Positions 38,224 through 46,682 are shown, counted from the stretch's first letter. The stretch is DNA of 64,000 nucleotides from Alkalicoccobacillus plakortidis (GCF_023703085.1 NZ_JAMQJY010000002.1:62001-126000); one strand, 5' to 3'. The notes: generated from the letters alone by a model not told the origin. Numbers and translations: made by a program.

Positions 38224-38237
38224 CGGTACGTGAAATT
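38224..38237. repeat. 14-base element shared by two lipoprotein gene ends (copy 1)
   Basis: CGGTACGTGAAATT, 9 bases after the stop of the acidic lipoprotein gene; the identical element is at 42437-42450, 11 bases after the stop of another lipoprotein gene. Its role is unknown. Confidence 0.5.
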
Positions 38238-38245
38238 TACTATTC

Positions 38246-39175
38246 TTACGCTCCACTAAATGAAAAATTAAAGTTAACAGGCTCTCCGACCTTTGCTCCA
38301 GTATTTTGGTTCACTGGTGCATCTGTCACTCCATATATAGAGTAAATATCTTTGAGATTCATGCTATCTATCATATAAAAGAGTGTGATGTGATGCTCTG
38401 TATTAGGTGGGAGATCACCATAACCTCTTCCTGCTCCACTAAACATTTCATGCGCATAAAACGTCTGTCCACCTGAATCAAAGCGAGTATTATCGACATG
38501 GAATGTGATTGGATCGCTGCTTGTGTTTGTAACAACCGCATCCAGCTGAATGTATTCCACATAATCACCAGCTACTCCTGCCAGGCTTTCTTCTGTCACA
38601 TCCCCACTGACTTTGCTAACACTTTTAAGCTGTATCGTAACAGGACCTGTGCTGAGTGTTTGGATGTTTTTGAGTGATGATTCAATTGTAAAATTTCCTG
38701 AAGCATTTTGCACATTGGCTCCAGTTGATCCATCCACAGCAAACGCACCTCTGTTATGGTAAATCGATTCGTAGGTTTGCTCTGGTTCGGGTTCAGACTC
38801 TTCCTGCTTTTCTTCTTTCTCCTCTTTCTCCTCTTTCTCCTCTTTTTCATCCTTTACTTTATCTTGCTCTTCTGTAGATTCCGAGCTCTCATTGTTTTCT
38901 TCCGTTTCCTTAGCTGTAACACTTTCTTCTTCTACTACTTCATCATTGTTTTCTTTTTCTTGCTCTTCTGCTTCTTCTTCTTCTTCTTCTGCTAATGCGT
39001 CTTCATCTTCCGTCTCTTCTTCCTCATCCATAAGGACCAGCATTTCTTTCTCTCTATCCTGAGCTGCTTCTTTGTGTGAATGACTTCCACTCAAGCGTTC
39101 CTCTGATTCTTGCTGATTACAGCCTGTTAAAGCCAGTACAGTGACAGCAAATGAAGTGATTAGTAGTTTCTTCAA
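38246..39175 (-). CDS. Acidic lipoprotein with DUF4352-like domain
   Basis: A 309-residue lipoprotein. TTG start behind AAAAGGAGG; signal peptide with lipobox LALTGC (Cys19). Residues about 45-135 are a Glu-rich linker (EEEEE runs and EKEEKEEK repeats), then a beta domain (VTIQLKSVSKVSGDV...YVEYIQLDAVVTNTSSDPITF...DLPPNTEHHITLFYMID) like the DUF4352/telomeric-repeat-like immunoprotective fold. Long acidic linkers are common in surface proteins of alkaliphiles. Function unknown. Confidence 0.82.
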   Translation of the reverse strand: MKKLLITSFAVTVLALTGCNQQESEERLSGSHSHKEAAQDREKEMLVLMDEEEETEDEDALAEEEEEEAEEQEKENNDEVVEEESVTAKETEENNESSESTEEQDKVKDEKEEKEEKEEKEEKQEESEPEPEQTYESIYHNRGAFAVDGSTGANVQNASGNFTIESSLKNIQTLSTGPVTIQLKSVSKVSGDVTEESLAGVAGDYVEYIQLDAVVTNTSSDPITFHVDNTRFDSGGQTFYAHEMFSGAGRGYGDLPPNTEHHITLFYMIDSMNLKDIYSIYGVTDAPVNQNTGAKVGEPVNFNFSFSGA

Positions 39176-39327
39176 CTTTCTTCCTCCTTTTAATCTCTTT
39201 ATAAAGGGTAACAGACTTTAAAACTAGTTCTCAAGCAGGAATTTATGACTAAATCTAATACATCCTGTGATATAGTGTTAAAGCAATTATTCATAAGCCG
39301 ATAAATGAATTAAGGGGAGGTGTAGAA

Positions 39328-40395
39328 ATGACAACCGTTATGTTACCTGGGATTATTGTTGGTTCAAAGTGTGCAGAATGGTATAGCAGTATGATTGCCA
39401 GTGACTCAAGTCGTGCAACCATCCTTAAATATGAAGTGGACGATATGATCAAAGTGATGGAACCCGATGACAAAGTAATTGCCTATTATTCGCTACTCCA
39501 GTTTCGCTACAACGTATTACTTGAAGAACCTACTACTCAATTTACCCACACAAATGACACCATAGAACCTTACTTAACATATATGTACTACTTTATGAAT
39601 GGACAAAGCGATTTTTATGCAGCAAGATACACGTCTGCTATCAGAAAATATGAAATGGCAGAGGAATATCTAGAACAGGTTTCTGATCCATATGAACAGG
39701 CGGAGTTTTACCTTCGATTAGCCGAGGGCTACTATAGAATTAATCAGTACGTATTTGCAATCTCTTATATGGAAAAGGCAATGGCTATCTTTAAAACGGA
39801 AAAAGTCTACAAAAATAAAGTGTTAAATGGGTACCTACTTCTTGCAGGAATTAATACTGAATTAGGAGAATTTACTAAAGCAGAGGATAACTATCAAACA
39901 GCTTTAGCAGATTCTACTGACTTTCCAAGAATCCGTGCCCTACTTTTAAGAGGACTTGGCCTTAATCGCCTTAAGCAAAACAAACAAAAAGAAGCGATGT
40001 TCTATTTTGAAGAAGCATTAGCAACAGGCGATCATGCAGACACAATCGTAGGCATGAAATCAAAGGGTGATCTGGCTTTTATCCACCTACGTTTTGGTGA
40101 CATCCAAACTGCCATCCCACTACTAGAGGAAGTGGAGACTCGCTCTTTGGAAGTGAATGATATTGAGTACATAGCTAGATGTAGAGTGTACAGAAATCTC
40201 TATGTTCACTATCATCGTGACCTTGTTGAAAGTGGATTGAATCTATTAATAGAACATGAACTTTATTTTGATGCTTGGGAGATTGCCGAAGACCTATCCA
40301 CTTATTATGAAGCAAATGATGACTTTATCTCTGCTCTGAAGTACATGAAATTAGTTACGCAAATGAACACCAAACAGAATACATTAGGAGGGTGA
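39328..40395 (+). CDS. Rap-family tetratricopeptide regulator (rap2)
   Basis: A 355-residue paralogue of rap1: VGSKCAEWYSSMIASDSSRAT in the N-terminal helical bundle, then TPR repeats (YEQAEFYLRLAEGYYRINQYVFAISYMEKAMAIF, about 126-160). GGGGAGGTG precedes the ATG. Its stop TGA overlaps the GTG of the phr2 ORF. As in Bacillus Rap systems it is expected to bind a regulator or response regulator and be inhibited by its own peptide; the target is unknown. Confidence 0.9.
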   Translation: MTTVMLPGIIVGSKCAEWYSSMIASDSSRATILKYEVDDMIKVMEPDDKVIAYYSLLQFRYNVLLEEPTTQFTHTNDTIEPYLTYMYYFMNGQSDFYAARYTSAIRKYEMAEEYLEQVSDPYEQAEFYLRLAEGYYRINQYVFAISYMEKAMAIFKTEKVYKNKVLNGYLLLAGINTELGEFTKAEDNYQTALADSTDFPRIRALLLRGLGLNRLKQNKQKEAMFYFEEALATGDHADTIVGMKSKGDLAFIHLRFGDIQTAIPLLEEVETRSLEVNDIEYIARCRVYRNLYVHYHRDLVESGLNLLIEHELYFDAWEIAEDLSTYYEANDDFISALKYMKLVTQMNTKQNTLGG

Positions 40396-40529
40396 ATGAA
40401 CTGAAGATTTTTCGAAGTCTTTTAGTCATTTCTGTTATTTTGCTGATTTTTTCATATCAACCTGAGATAGTAAACCAAACATCTGAAGAAGAAAGTTCGT
40501 GGAGAGGCAAAGTGGATTTAGAGAGGTAG
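40392..40529 (+). CDS. Phr-type signalling peptide precursor of rap2
   Basis: A 45-residue ORF overlapping the end of rap2: GTG 40392 lies directly after AGGAGG, or an in-frame CTG at 40401 with better spacing is used. Basic start KIFRS, hydrophobic core LLVISVILLIFSY, then a polar acidic tail ending ESSWRGKVDLER. This is the classic Phr layout. The tail shares GKVD with the rap1 peptide, which may mark the mature signal. A terminator about 90 bases downstream closes the cassette. Confidence 0.78.
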   Translation: MNELKIFRSLLVISVILLIFSYQPEIVNQTSEEESSWRGKVDLER

Positions 40530-40620
40530 AACTTTGGGCGTGCACAGAGCTGTTCTGGCTAAACTGAAGAATTAAGTGGCAGGCATAGAAACAGATTGCC
40601 TTATTATATTAATGATGAGA

Positions 40621-40654
40621 ACCGTCCTAAGTATAATTCTAGGACGGTCTTTTT
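40621..40654 (+). terminator. Rho-independent terminator of rap2-phr2
   Basis: ACCGTCCTA / TAGGACGGT stem with 10-base loop followed by CTTTTT. The remaining bases 40530-40620 hold no gene. Confidence 0.9.
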
Positions 40655-40659
40655 GCACA

Positions 40660-40712
40660 TGATAGCTCTTCTTTCCAATGTATCGGCTCTTCTTCCTATG
40701 ACCTATCGATTT
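40660..40712. repeat. Short phased repeat D (2-3 units)
   Basis: GATAGCTCTTCTTTCC and ATCGGCTCTTCTTCC have their GCTC cores at 40665 and 40686, 21 bases apart; a worn third copy (TATCGATTTT) follows at the next step and a single TTTTGAGCA lies at about 40750. The minus-strand core again contains GAGC. It may be a seed or remnant of the larger arrays. Confidence 0.5.
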
Positions 40713-40774
40713 TCGCGCGGGCTTCAATTTTTTTACACATTATGATTGCGTTTTGAGCATTCAGCTTTCCACCC

Positions 40775-41785
40775 TTATTCCTCTATTAGCTCAATGTTGA
40801 ATGAGTCAAACTCTAAATCCTTACCTGGTGCCTTGATGATCGGTACTATCGTCATTTGATCTGACATTTCAACTTCTTCTAGATCTACTCGAATTCTGCT
40901 ATTAAAGTGGAGCCATTGATTGCTATAATCTCCACTTCCATCACCCGATAGTATGGTTGTTTTTCCTGTGTTTGGATCGATTAATTTAATACTAATGGAT
41001 GGAGATAGATAGCTCTCATCCTTTTTTAGTGGTTCTTTTAATGTAATAGGAATGATGAGCTCGTTTTCGGTTTGAGTGATACTATCAATGTTAAGAGTAA
41101 TGCCTTCAAGTACTTGGTTATTATAAACAGGGATCATCGGCAGGCCCTCGACTTCTTTTATTAAAAAAGTAAAGTCCCATACCTCATCCTGATCTGCAGT
41201 TAGAGTCATTCCGAGCGTAAACTCATTAGGTAAATCATCTCGTAAATCCAATTCATTGTATCCTGTTAGCTCAGTGGGGCTAATCACTTGTTCAGATGTA
41301 AACTCACCGTAGGCGTTCAGTTCTTTCTCATCTACCCTGTGACTAAAAACAGAATCAATAGCACTTTCCTCAAAATTTTCCGTTTCAGATTCGATACTGT
41401 AGTTAATGGTTAGTACGCTTTGATCATATAGAGCGTCTTCGATTGTAACAGTTTGCCCATCTATTGTTTGTGAGCCACCCTCAAATCTGCGTAATTCTAA
41501 ATTTTTTGGTTGCTCATCGATTACTTCTGAATCTTCATCTTCCAAAAGTGCACTTAAAAAAGGGATATTCGAAAAACCACCTGTATTTGATTGAGAAAGG
41601 ATGGTTGCACCAATGAGCAAAGCACAGCCAACCGCAACACTACTTGAGAGAAACACAAACAAGTTTCTTGGTCTCGCCATCGATGACGTTTCTTGAGTTA
41701 ATTGTTGCTCTGCTTGAGAAATGCCTTTTTGAATCGCTTGACGTACTTCGTGTTTTGGGAACTCTGATTCAGATGATTTTCTCAA
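40775..41785 (-). CDS. DUF4179-type anti-sigma factor
   Basis: About 336 residues. TTG 41785 is 8 bases after GAGGAG; a GTG at 41794 overlaps that site. A cytoplasmic N-terminus of about 45 residues is followed by one helix (LFVFLSSSVAVGCALLIGATIL) and a large external domain with EGGSQTIDGQTVTIEDALYDQSVLTINYSIE, as in DUF4179 membrane anti-sigma factors. It overlaps the sigma gene, so the two products are made together. It should hold the sigma factor inactive until an envelope signal. Confidence 0.88.
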   Translation of the reverse strand: MRKSSESEFPKHEVRQAIQKGISQAEQQLTQETSSMARPRNLFVFLSSSVAVGCALLIGATILSQSNTGGFSNIPFLSALLEDEDSEVIDEQPKNLELRRFEGGSQTIDGQTVTIEDALYDQSVLTINYSIESETENFEESAIDSVFSHRVDEKELNAYGEFTSEQVISPTELTGYNELDLRDDLPNEFTLGMTLTADQDEVWDFTFLIKEVEGLPMIPVYNNQVLEGITLNIDSITQTENELIIPITLKEPLKKDESYLSPSISIKLIDPNTGKTTILSGDGSGDYSNQWLHFNSRIRVDLEEVEMSDQMTIVPIIKAPGKDLEFDSFNIELIEE

Positions 41786-42305
41786 AATATTCACTCCTCT
41801 CCAGCTGCTTTTTTAATTGTTTTTTTCCACGTCTCAAATGTGTTTTTACCGTATTCACTGGTATATTCATCGTTTCAGAGATTTGTTTAATTGGTAAATC
41901 ATGATAATAAAAAAGAATAAGAACAGATTGGTAAGGTTCTTCAAGCTGATAAACAAGCTCTTTTAATGTTTGAGTTGATTGGGTAGGAACCGTTTTATAG
42001 TCTACACGTTTTAAAAGCTCCTTTTCATCAAAAGGAATCATGCGTTGTTTTTTCTTTACTATTTTGTAGCATTCGCGAATTAGAATTTTTGTCAGCCATG
42101 TTGAAAAATATTCAGGGTGTTTAAGCTGATGGATAGAAAGGTATGCTTGGCAAACCGCTTCCTGTATAGCATCCAGGGCATCATCTTTATTTTTCACATA
42201 GGAAAGTGCGGTGTAATACAATGTCTCTTCTACAGAGAAAAGAAGCGTCTCAAATGCTTGCTTATCTCCTGAAATTGCTCGTTTCACATCATCGATTGTA
42301 TGCAT
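41769..42305 (-). CDS. ECF-type RNA polymerase sigma factor
   Basis: A 178-residue sigma-70 family member. Region 2 has LYYTALSYVKNKDDALDAIQEAVCQAYLSI (about 31-60), region 4 has LEEPYQSVLILFYYHDLPIKQISETMNIPVNTVKTHLRRGKKQLKK (about 121-165). Layout and partner are those of SigV/SigM-like ECF factors with DUF4179 anti-sigma proteins. AAGGGAGG precedes the ATG. Likely autoregulated (see promoter). Confidence 0.95.
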   Translation of the reverse strand: MHTIDDVKRAISGDKQAFETLLFSVEETLYYTALSYVKNKDDALDAIQEAVCQAYLSIHQLKHPEYFSTWLTKILIRECYKIVKKKQRMIPFDEKELLKRVDYKTVPTQSTQTLKELVYQLEEPYQSVLILFYYHDLPIKQISETMNIPVNTVKTHLRRGKKQLKKQLERSEYFEKII

Positions 42306-42325
42306 CTCTTACCTCCCTTCATACA

Positions 42326-42355
42326 TTAGAGAACACTGACGCTAAAAAAGTTTCA
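42326..42355 (-). promoter_or_regulatory. Candidate ECF autoregulatory promoter
   Basis: On the minus strand TGAAAC followed by TTTTTT, 17-18 bases before TCTCTAA, about 20 bases upstream of the sigma start codon. The TGAAAC-T-run -35 is typical of ECF promoters in Bacillus; the -10 resembles but does not equal CGTCTAA. Confidence 0.5.
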
Positions 42356-42436
42356 ACAAAATAAAAATAGACAGTGAACACCATTCGATGTCCACTGCAT
42401 TGTTTAGTTTAGGTTTGTATATCCAACATCTAAATC

Positions 42437-42450
42437 CGGTACGTGAAATT
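42437..42450. repeat. 14-base element shared by two lipoprotein gene ends (copy 2)
   Basis: Exact copy of the element at 38224-38237 (CGGTACGTGAAATT), again just 3' of a lipoprotein gene on the minus strand. A weak hairpin (CAGTG...CACTG, about 42370-42395) lies further downstream. Confidence 0.5.
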
Positions 42451-42460
42451 ACCAAATATC

Positions 42461-43033
42461 CTACTCCAATCCTTCTCTCACAATAAACGAGATCTCAGAA
42501 GAAATTTCATAAGACTTAGATGGTTCTTGGTCTATGATAAAATCAGCAATTCCTGTCACTGAATATTCACCTACTGGCAAGCCCTCATTCTCGTTAAACT
42601 CTTTAAGAAATGACTGATAGTCGGCATCTGCTTCAGTTGACCCAGACGCACCTGAATACTGCTCTTGTAGAGGTTGATCTCGCACTAGATCTGTCGTTAC
42701 ATATGGTTCTGGCATTGGATAATCAACGGTGTATCCACGAAGATGTTCATAAAAAAGAAAGAAAAACGGTGAATAGGCGTGACCGATCGTTATGCTCTCT
42801 TCATCTCCTTCATACACAAGCTCTGCATAGATCTCAATAGGTTCCCCTACTTGATACTCTTCTTTTGTACTAACAAGACGATAACTAAAATCATCCTGCT
42901 GCTCTTCGCCAATTGGTTGTGCACCTGGGTATGGGCGATCTGGATCTGCCGGTTCATCACCTAATGTTACATCCGTTTGATTGCTACACCCTGCTACGCT
43001 AAAAATAAAAATAAGCATCAAAGACCTTTTCAT
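42461..43033 (-). CDS. Lipoprotein of unknown function
   Basis: 190 residues from ATG 43033 (AAGGGAG 9 bases upstream); signal peptide MKRSLMLIFIFSVAGC with lipid-modified Cys16. The soluble part has an immunoglobulin-like pattern, YRLVSTKEEYQVGEPIEIYAELVYEG, and ends GEYSVTGIADFIID. Acidic overall. Not recognised beyond this. Confidence 0.72.
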   Translation of the reverse strand: MKRSLMLIFIFSVAGCSNQTDVTLGDEPADPDRPYPGAQPIGEEQQDDFSYRLVSTKEEYQVGEPIEIYAELVYEGDEESITIGHAYSPFFFLFYEHLRGYTVDYPMPEPYVTTDLVRDQPLQEQYSGASGSTEADADYQSFLKEFNENEGLPVGEYSVTGIADFIIDQEPSKSYEISSEISFIVREGLE

Positions 43034-43182
43034 CAGCATCCACTCCCTTGTAGAGATATGTAATCCCACCATACCATATTAAGGATAAAGCTAAAAACAG
43101 CCCTTAATATGCGGGCTGTTCTTAACATTACTTATTTAAGGTTTTGTCCATTTTGCTCGATGACTTCTTTGCCCGAGAAAAA

Positions 43183-44592
43183 TTATCGTCTAGAATGAAA
43201 AGAATTGGCTGGAGATTCATCTTTCAATTCAAACTGATAGTGATCCGCGTCTACAAAATCGGGATCATCATAAATAGATTGTTCATCACTGCCCGTCAAA
43301 TCCTGAAAAGCTTCTAGTGAGCTAACTTGCTCTCCTTGCCATATCCAAATTGGCTTTTTATTTGTTTCCTTATGGTATACGTTTTGAGTCAATGTGTTAT
43401 CTATACTCTCTTCGTATTCGTTATTCACAAAGATTCCAGAGTCGCTCGTAGTCATGATATTGTTTTTTATGACATTGTCTACTGCATTGTATTGAAACAA
43501 AAGCTGCCCGCCATCCATATCTTTTGTATCATTTTTATATAAGATATTCTCAGCTATCAGAGAGTCTGATGTACCACCCCGCTGATCATCGTATCCTCCA
43601 ATAGAAATTCCTGTGTAGTAGTTTTCATACACAGTGTTGCGAATTATTTCAATTCCACTTGCATTTTTGCCACCATGTTCAGAGGTTGCTTCAATGCCAA
43701 TGTCATTTTGATAAACCGTATTTCCTTCAATTAAAAGGTCACTGCCTCCATCTACATAAATGCCGCCTGCACTATAATTATTTCCGTAGCTCGGATTACC
43801 ATAGCTTGAGTTATGACGAACCGTATTGTTGCTAATGACCCCATTACGAGTAAAATCAGATGAAGCATCATGGGCCGTTCCTTCATATCCAATCAAGTCA
43901 ATGCCAATGTTGTTGTTGTGCTGAATGACATTCTCGGTGATTAAAAAGTCGCTTACATCTCCGTTTAATACAAGCGCTTCACTCCAACCAAGTTTTAAAT
44001 CCTCTAGCGTGTTCTCTTGGATAACAATATTTGATATAGGCTCATCACCATAAACTGCAATCCCGTGTGCATTACCTTCATCTGCATGTGTTTCAATATG
44101 ATGAATATGGTTTTTCAGCAATTGAATATGTTGACTATCCCCAGTCACTAGAATACCCATGACTGTTTTCTCATCACGATCTGTCTTTAAGTCACTTACC
44201 TCTAACCCTTTTATGGTTACGTAGCTTTTGTCTACAATGTTAATAAGTTCAATGTCTTCTTCATTATCTTGAAGTTCTCCCCCACTAATGTGAACCGGCT
44301 CATTTTGGTAAGCCTGAAAAACAATTGGTTCTGATTGGCTTCCACTGTGTTGGACGATTAAAGGCTCGTAATAGGTACCTTCTCTAATAAATACTTTCGT
44401 ACCTTTTATTGCTCGCTCTGATGCTTCTTCTAGTGTCAGCAATGGCTCTTCAATTGTCCCTGAATTTTCATTATCTCCATTGGTCGCTACATAAAGCTCA
44501 TTAAAATGAATCTCTTCTGAGCTGCTCTGAACGCAACCGGCTACTATCAAGCTTACAAAAATACTACTTATTACAAAACATTTTTTTATCAC
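43183..44592 (-). CDS. Lipoprotein with right-handed parallel beta-helix (pectate-lyase-like)
   Basis: 469 residues from a GTG at 44592 (lipobox SLIVAGC, Cys20); the open frame to 44658 has no ribosome site. ELYVATNGDNENSGTIEEPL followed by TLEEASERAIKGTKVFIREGTYYEP is the DUF1565 opening of the single-stranded beta-helix superfamily, followed by many NxI/NxV turns such as IVIQENTLEDL and LLIEGNTVYQND. Related proteins are polysaccharide lyases (PL9-like) or epimerases. Whether catalytic residues are kept cannot be judged here. It is divergent from the S66 peptidase 90 bases away. Confidence 0.82.
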   Translation of the reverse strand: MIKKCFVISSIFVSLIVAGCVQSSSEEIHFNELYVATNGDNENSGTIEEPLLTLEEASERAIKGTKVFIREGTYYEPLIVQHSGSQSEPIVFQAYQNEPVHISGGELQDNEEDIELINIVDKSYVTIKGLEVSDLKTDRDEKTVMGILVTGDSQHIQLLKNHIHHIETHADEGNAHGIAVYGDEPISNIVIQENTLEDLKLGWSEALVLNGDVSDFLITENVIQHNNNIGIDLIGYEGTAHDASSDFTRNGVISNNTVRHNSSYGNPSYGNNYSAGGIYVDGGSDLLIEGNTVYQNDIGIEATSEHGGKNASGIEIIRNTVYENYYTGISIGGYDDQRGGTSDSLIAENILYKNDTKDMDGGQLLFQYNAVDNVIKNNIMTTSDSGIFVNNEYEESIDNTLTQNVYHKETNKKPIWIWQGEQVSSLEAFQDLTGSDEQSIYDDPDFVDADHYQFELKDESPANSFHSRR

Positions 44593-44681
44593 GTAACTCG
44601 TTCCTCTCACCTTAAGAAAACATGGTTTTTCCTGATTATCGTTGCATATACATTTCAAATAAATGAAAAAGGAGGTCTTGA

Positions 44682-45602
44682 ATGGCTAACAAACCACCCG
44701 CATTACAGCAGGGAGATACAATTGGTATCGTCACACTTGGCAGTCCACTTGATCCAACCGTCATTAATGCTCGTGCCGATTACCTGCGGTCGCTAGGATA
44801 TAATGTCATTTTTGGCGAACATGTCTTTGATCAAGATGGATTTCTTGCAGGTACAGCAGAAGATCGAGCTGCTGACCTGATGAGTATGTTTACTAACGAT
44901 TCAGTAAAAATGATCCTTCCCTCACGTGGAGGTGTAGGTGTCGCTGGTATTCTGCCTTTTCTCGATTTTGATGTGATTAAGCAGAACCCCAAAATTTTAA
45001 CTGGATATAGTGATATCACCGTTTTGCAGAATGTATTGTTTCAATATGCTGACTTACTTAGTTTTCAAAGTCTATTACTTATTGATTTTCGTCCCACAAC
45101 TCCAGATTATAATTTTGACCAGTTTTACTCAGCTGTGTCAGCACCCATCCAAACAAAACCACTGACTAATCCACCTGAATTTCCGTTAATTAGTCTTGTC
45201 CCAGGAAATGTGTCTGGTACATTAATTGGTGGGAATCTGACATCCTTTGTCGACACGCTTGGTACAGACTTTGAGATTGATACAAGTGGAAAAATTCTCG
45301 TCATAGAAGAAACACATGAACCAATAAATACGGTCTATCGTTATTTAAGCCATTTAAAAGAAGCCGGCGTCTTTGATGAAGTGGCCGGTATCATTATGGG
45401 TGAGTGTACAAATTGTGAAGAAGCATATGGTGTTTCTTATAATGACCTCATAGAGAGCTTCATCGTCCCGCTAGGCAAACCCTTAATAACCAATCTCAAA
45501 ACAGCCCATGGCGAGTATAAAGCCGCTGTGCCCATTGGCGCCCGTGTGAATTTAGATGCTGTGAACTCCATCATTACCATCCTTGAACCAACTGTAAGCT
45601 AG
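44682..45602 (+). CDS. S66 family LD-carboxypeptidase (LdcA/MccF-like)
   Basis: A 306-residue serine peptidase. The N-terminal GDTIGIVTLGSPLD, MILPSRGGVGVAGILPFLDF and LTGYSDITVLQN (nucleophile Ser), VIEETHEP (Glu) and LKTAHGEYKAAVPIGA (His) build the Ser-Glu-His triad. The family removes D-Ala from tetrapeptides in peptidoglycan recycling, or cleaves microcin-C-like toxins and confers immunity. Which applies is unclear. AAGGAGG precedes the ATG. Confidence 0.92.
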   Translation: MANKPPALQQGDTIGIVTLGSPLDPTVINARADYLRSLGYNVIFGEHVFDQDGFLAGTAEDRAADLMSMFTNDSVKMILPSRGGVGVAGILPFLDFDVIKQNPKILTGYSDITVLQNVLFQYADLLSFQSLLLIDFRPTTPDYNFDQFYSAVSAPIQTKPLTNPPEFPLISLVPGNVSGTLIGGNLTSFVDTLGTDFEIDTSGKILVIEETHEPINTVYRYLSHLKEAGVFDEVAGIIMGECTNCEEAYGVSYNDLIESFIVPLGKPLITNLKTAHGEYKAAVPIGARVNLDAVNSIITILEPTVS

Positions 45603-45630
45603 GATTAGCTAGATTACAGTTGGTTTTTTC
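45586..45630 (+). terminator. Bidirectional terminator (S66 peptidase/GNAT)
   Basis: AACCAACTGTAA pairs with TTACAGTTGGTT across an inner CTAG repeat, followed by TTTTTT; it overlaps the stop codons of both converging genes. Confidence 0.85.
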
Positions 45631-46163
45631 CATTCATCAGCAAGTATTCCGTACACGATATGGTCTACGTAGAGATCATACAGTTTTTCAGCTTGTCGAA
45701 TTCGACCTTCCTCTACAAAACCTAATCGTTTTGGTATCTGCCTACTTTTATGATTTTGCTCCGCTACACGTATCTCTACTCTATTTAGCTTTAACTCGTA
45801 AAATGCGTAATCGATTAGAGCTTTCGCAACAGCCGTCATAATCCCTTTACCTTGATGAACATCCGCCAACCAGTATCCTATCTTTGCTATGTCACTTTTC
45901 CAATCAAGCTCATTAAACCCAGCAATCCCAACCATTTTCTCGTTATATCTAATCGCAACATTTATACTCTTATTGTCCGCATAGCTTTTTAAGGAAAAAT
46001 CAATAAATCTTCTAGTATCCTCAACGCTTTTTATTTGATCTAACCACGGGAGCCACTGCCGAAGATAATTTCGCGATTGATCGGTTAGTATAAAAAGCTC
46101 ATCTGCATCAAGCGTATTTAGTAAGGTTAAGTCTATCTCTTTTTGATTTATATGTAATTGCAT
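45609..46163 (-). CDS. RimJ/RimL-type GNAT acetyltransferase
   Basis: A 184-residue member of the ribosomal-protein-serine acetyltransferase group (YdaF-like): YLRQWLPWLDQIKSVEDTRRF, IGYWLADVHQGKGIMTAVAKALIDYAF (acetyl-CoA loop, about 88-115) and NHKSRQIPKRLGFVEEG. Such proteins acetylate N-termini or small amines; the target is unknown. Confidence 0.88.
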   Translation of the reverse strand: MQLHINQKEIDLTLLNTLDADELFILTDQSRNYLRQWLPWLDQIKSVEDTRRFIDFSLKSYADNKSINVAIRYNEKMVGIAGFNELDWKSDIAKIGYWLADVHQGKGIMTAVAKALIDYAFYELKLNRVEIRVAEQNHKSRQIPKRLGFVEEGRIRQAEKLYDLYVDHIVYGILADEWKKPTVI

Positions 46164-46281
46164 TACATTTGCCCCAATTGCATGATTATAGATTTTAGTA
46201 TACCATTCAAAGACTTACTTGGAGTATTTTTAGACGAAAAGCATTTGTTGCAATTAGAGGTGGGCTCTATTGCATTGATAA

Positions 46282-46680
46282 TTGCTCGATCGTTTGGGTT
46301 TTTTGGTCCATCGTTTTGAATTTTGGTTTCTATCGTTTTGATTCGGGCTTCCATCGTTTCAATCTTATCTCTATCGCTCCATTTCCGGCTTCTATTGCTC
46401 CAATCTGTACTCTATCGCTCCATTTCAGGCTCCCATTGCTCCAATCTGTACTCTATCGCTCCATTTCAGACTCCCATTGCTCCAATCTTTACTCCATCGC
46501 TCCATTTCCAGCATCCATCGCTCCACTCGACCTTCCATCGCTCCATTTCCAGCATCCATCGCTCCACTCGACCTTCCATCGCTCCATTTCCAGCATCCAT
46601 TGCTCCACTCGACCTTCCATCGCTCCATTTCCAGCATCCATTGCTCGACTCGACCTCCCATCGCTCCAAATCCACACCAA
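46282..46680. repeat. Phased intergenic array C: 19 units of 20-22 bp (41-bp double unit)
   Basis: AT(C/T)G cores recur from 46289 to 46660 with steps of 21,22,21,20,21,20,21,... (mean 20.6). Mature units alternate CATCGCTCCATTTCCAGC and CATCGCTCCACTCGACC (21 and 20 bp); the first four units at the left edge are worn (ATCGTTTT). On the minus strand the core is GGAGCGATGG. It sits between two minus-strand genes and just before a terminator. Spurious Ser/Pro-rich frames arise on both strands because 3 x 41 nt gives an open periodic pattern; none is a gene. Confidence 0.92.
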
Positions 46681-46682
46681 AT

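Noticed and set aside
38756-38995. Phe/Leu-rich plus-strand ORF
   Set aside because: Antisense of the Glu-rich linker of the acidic lipoprotein.
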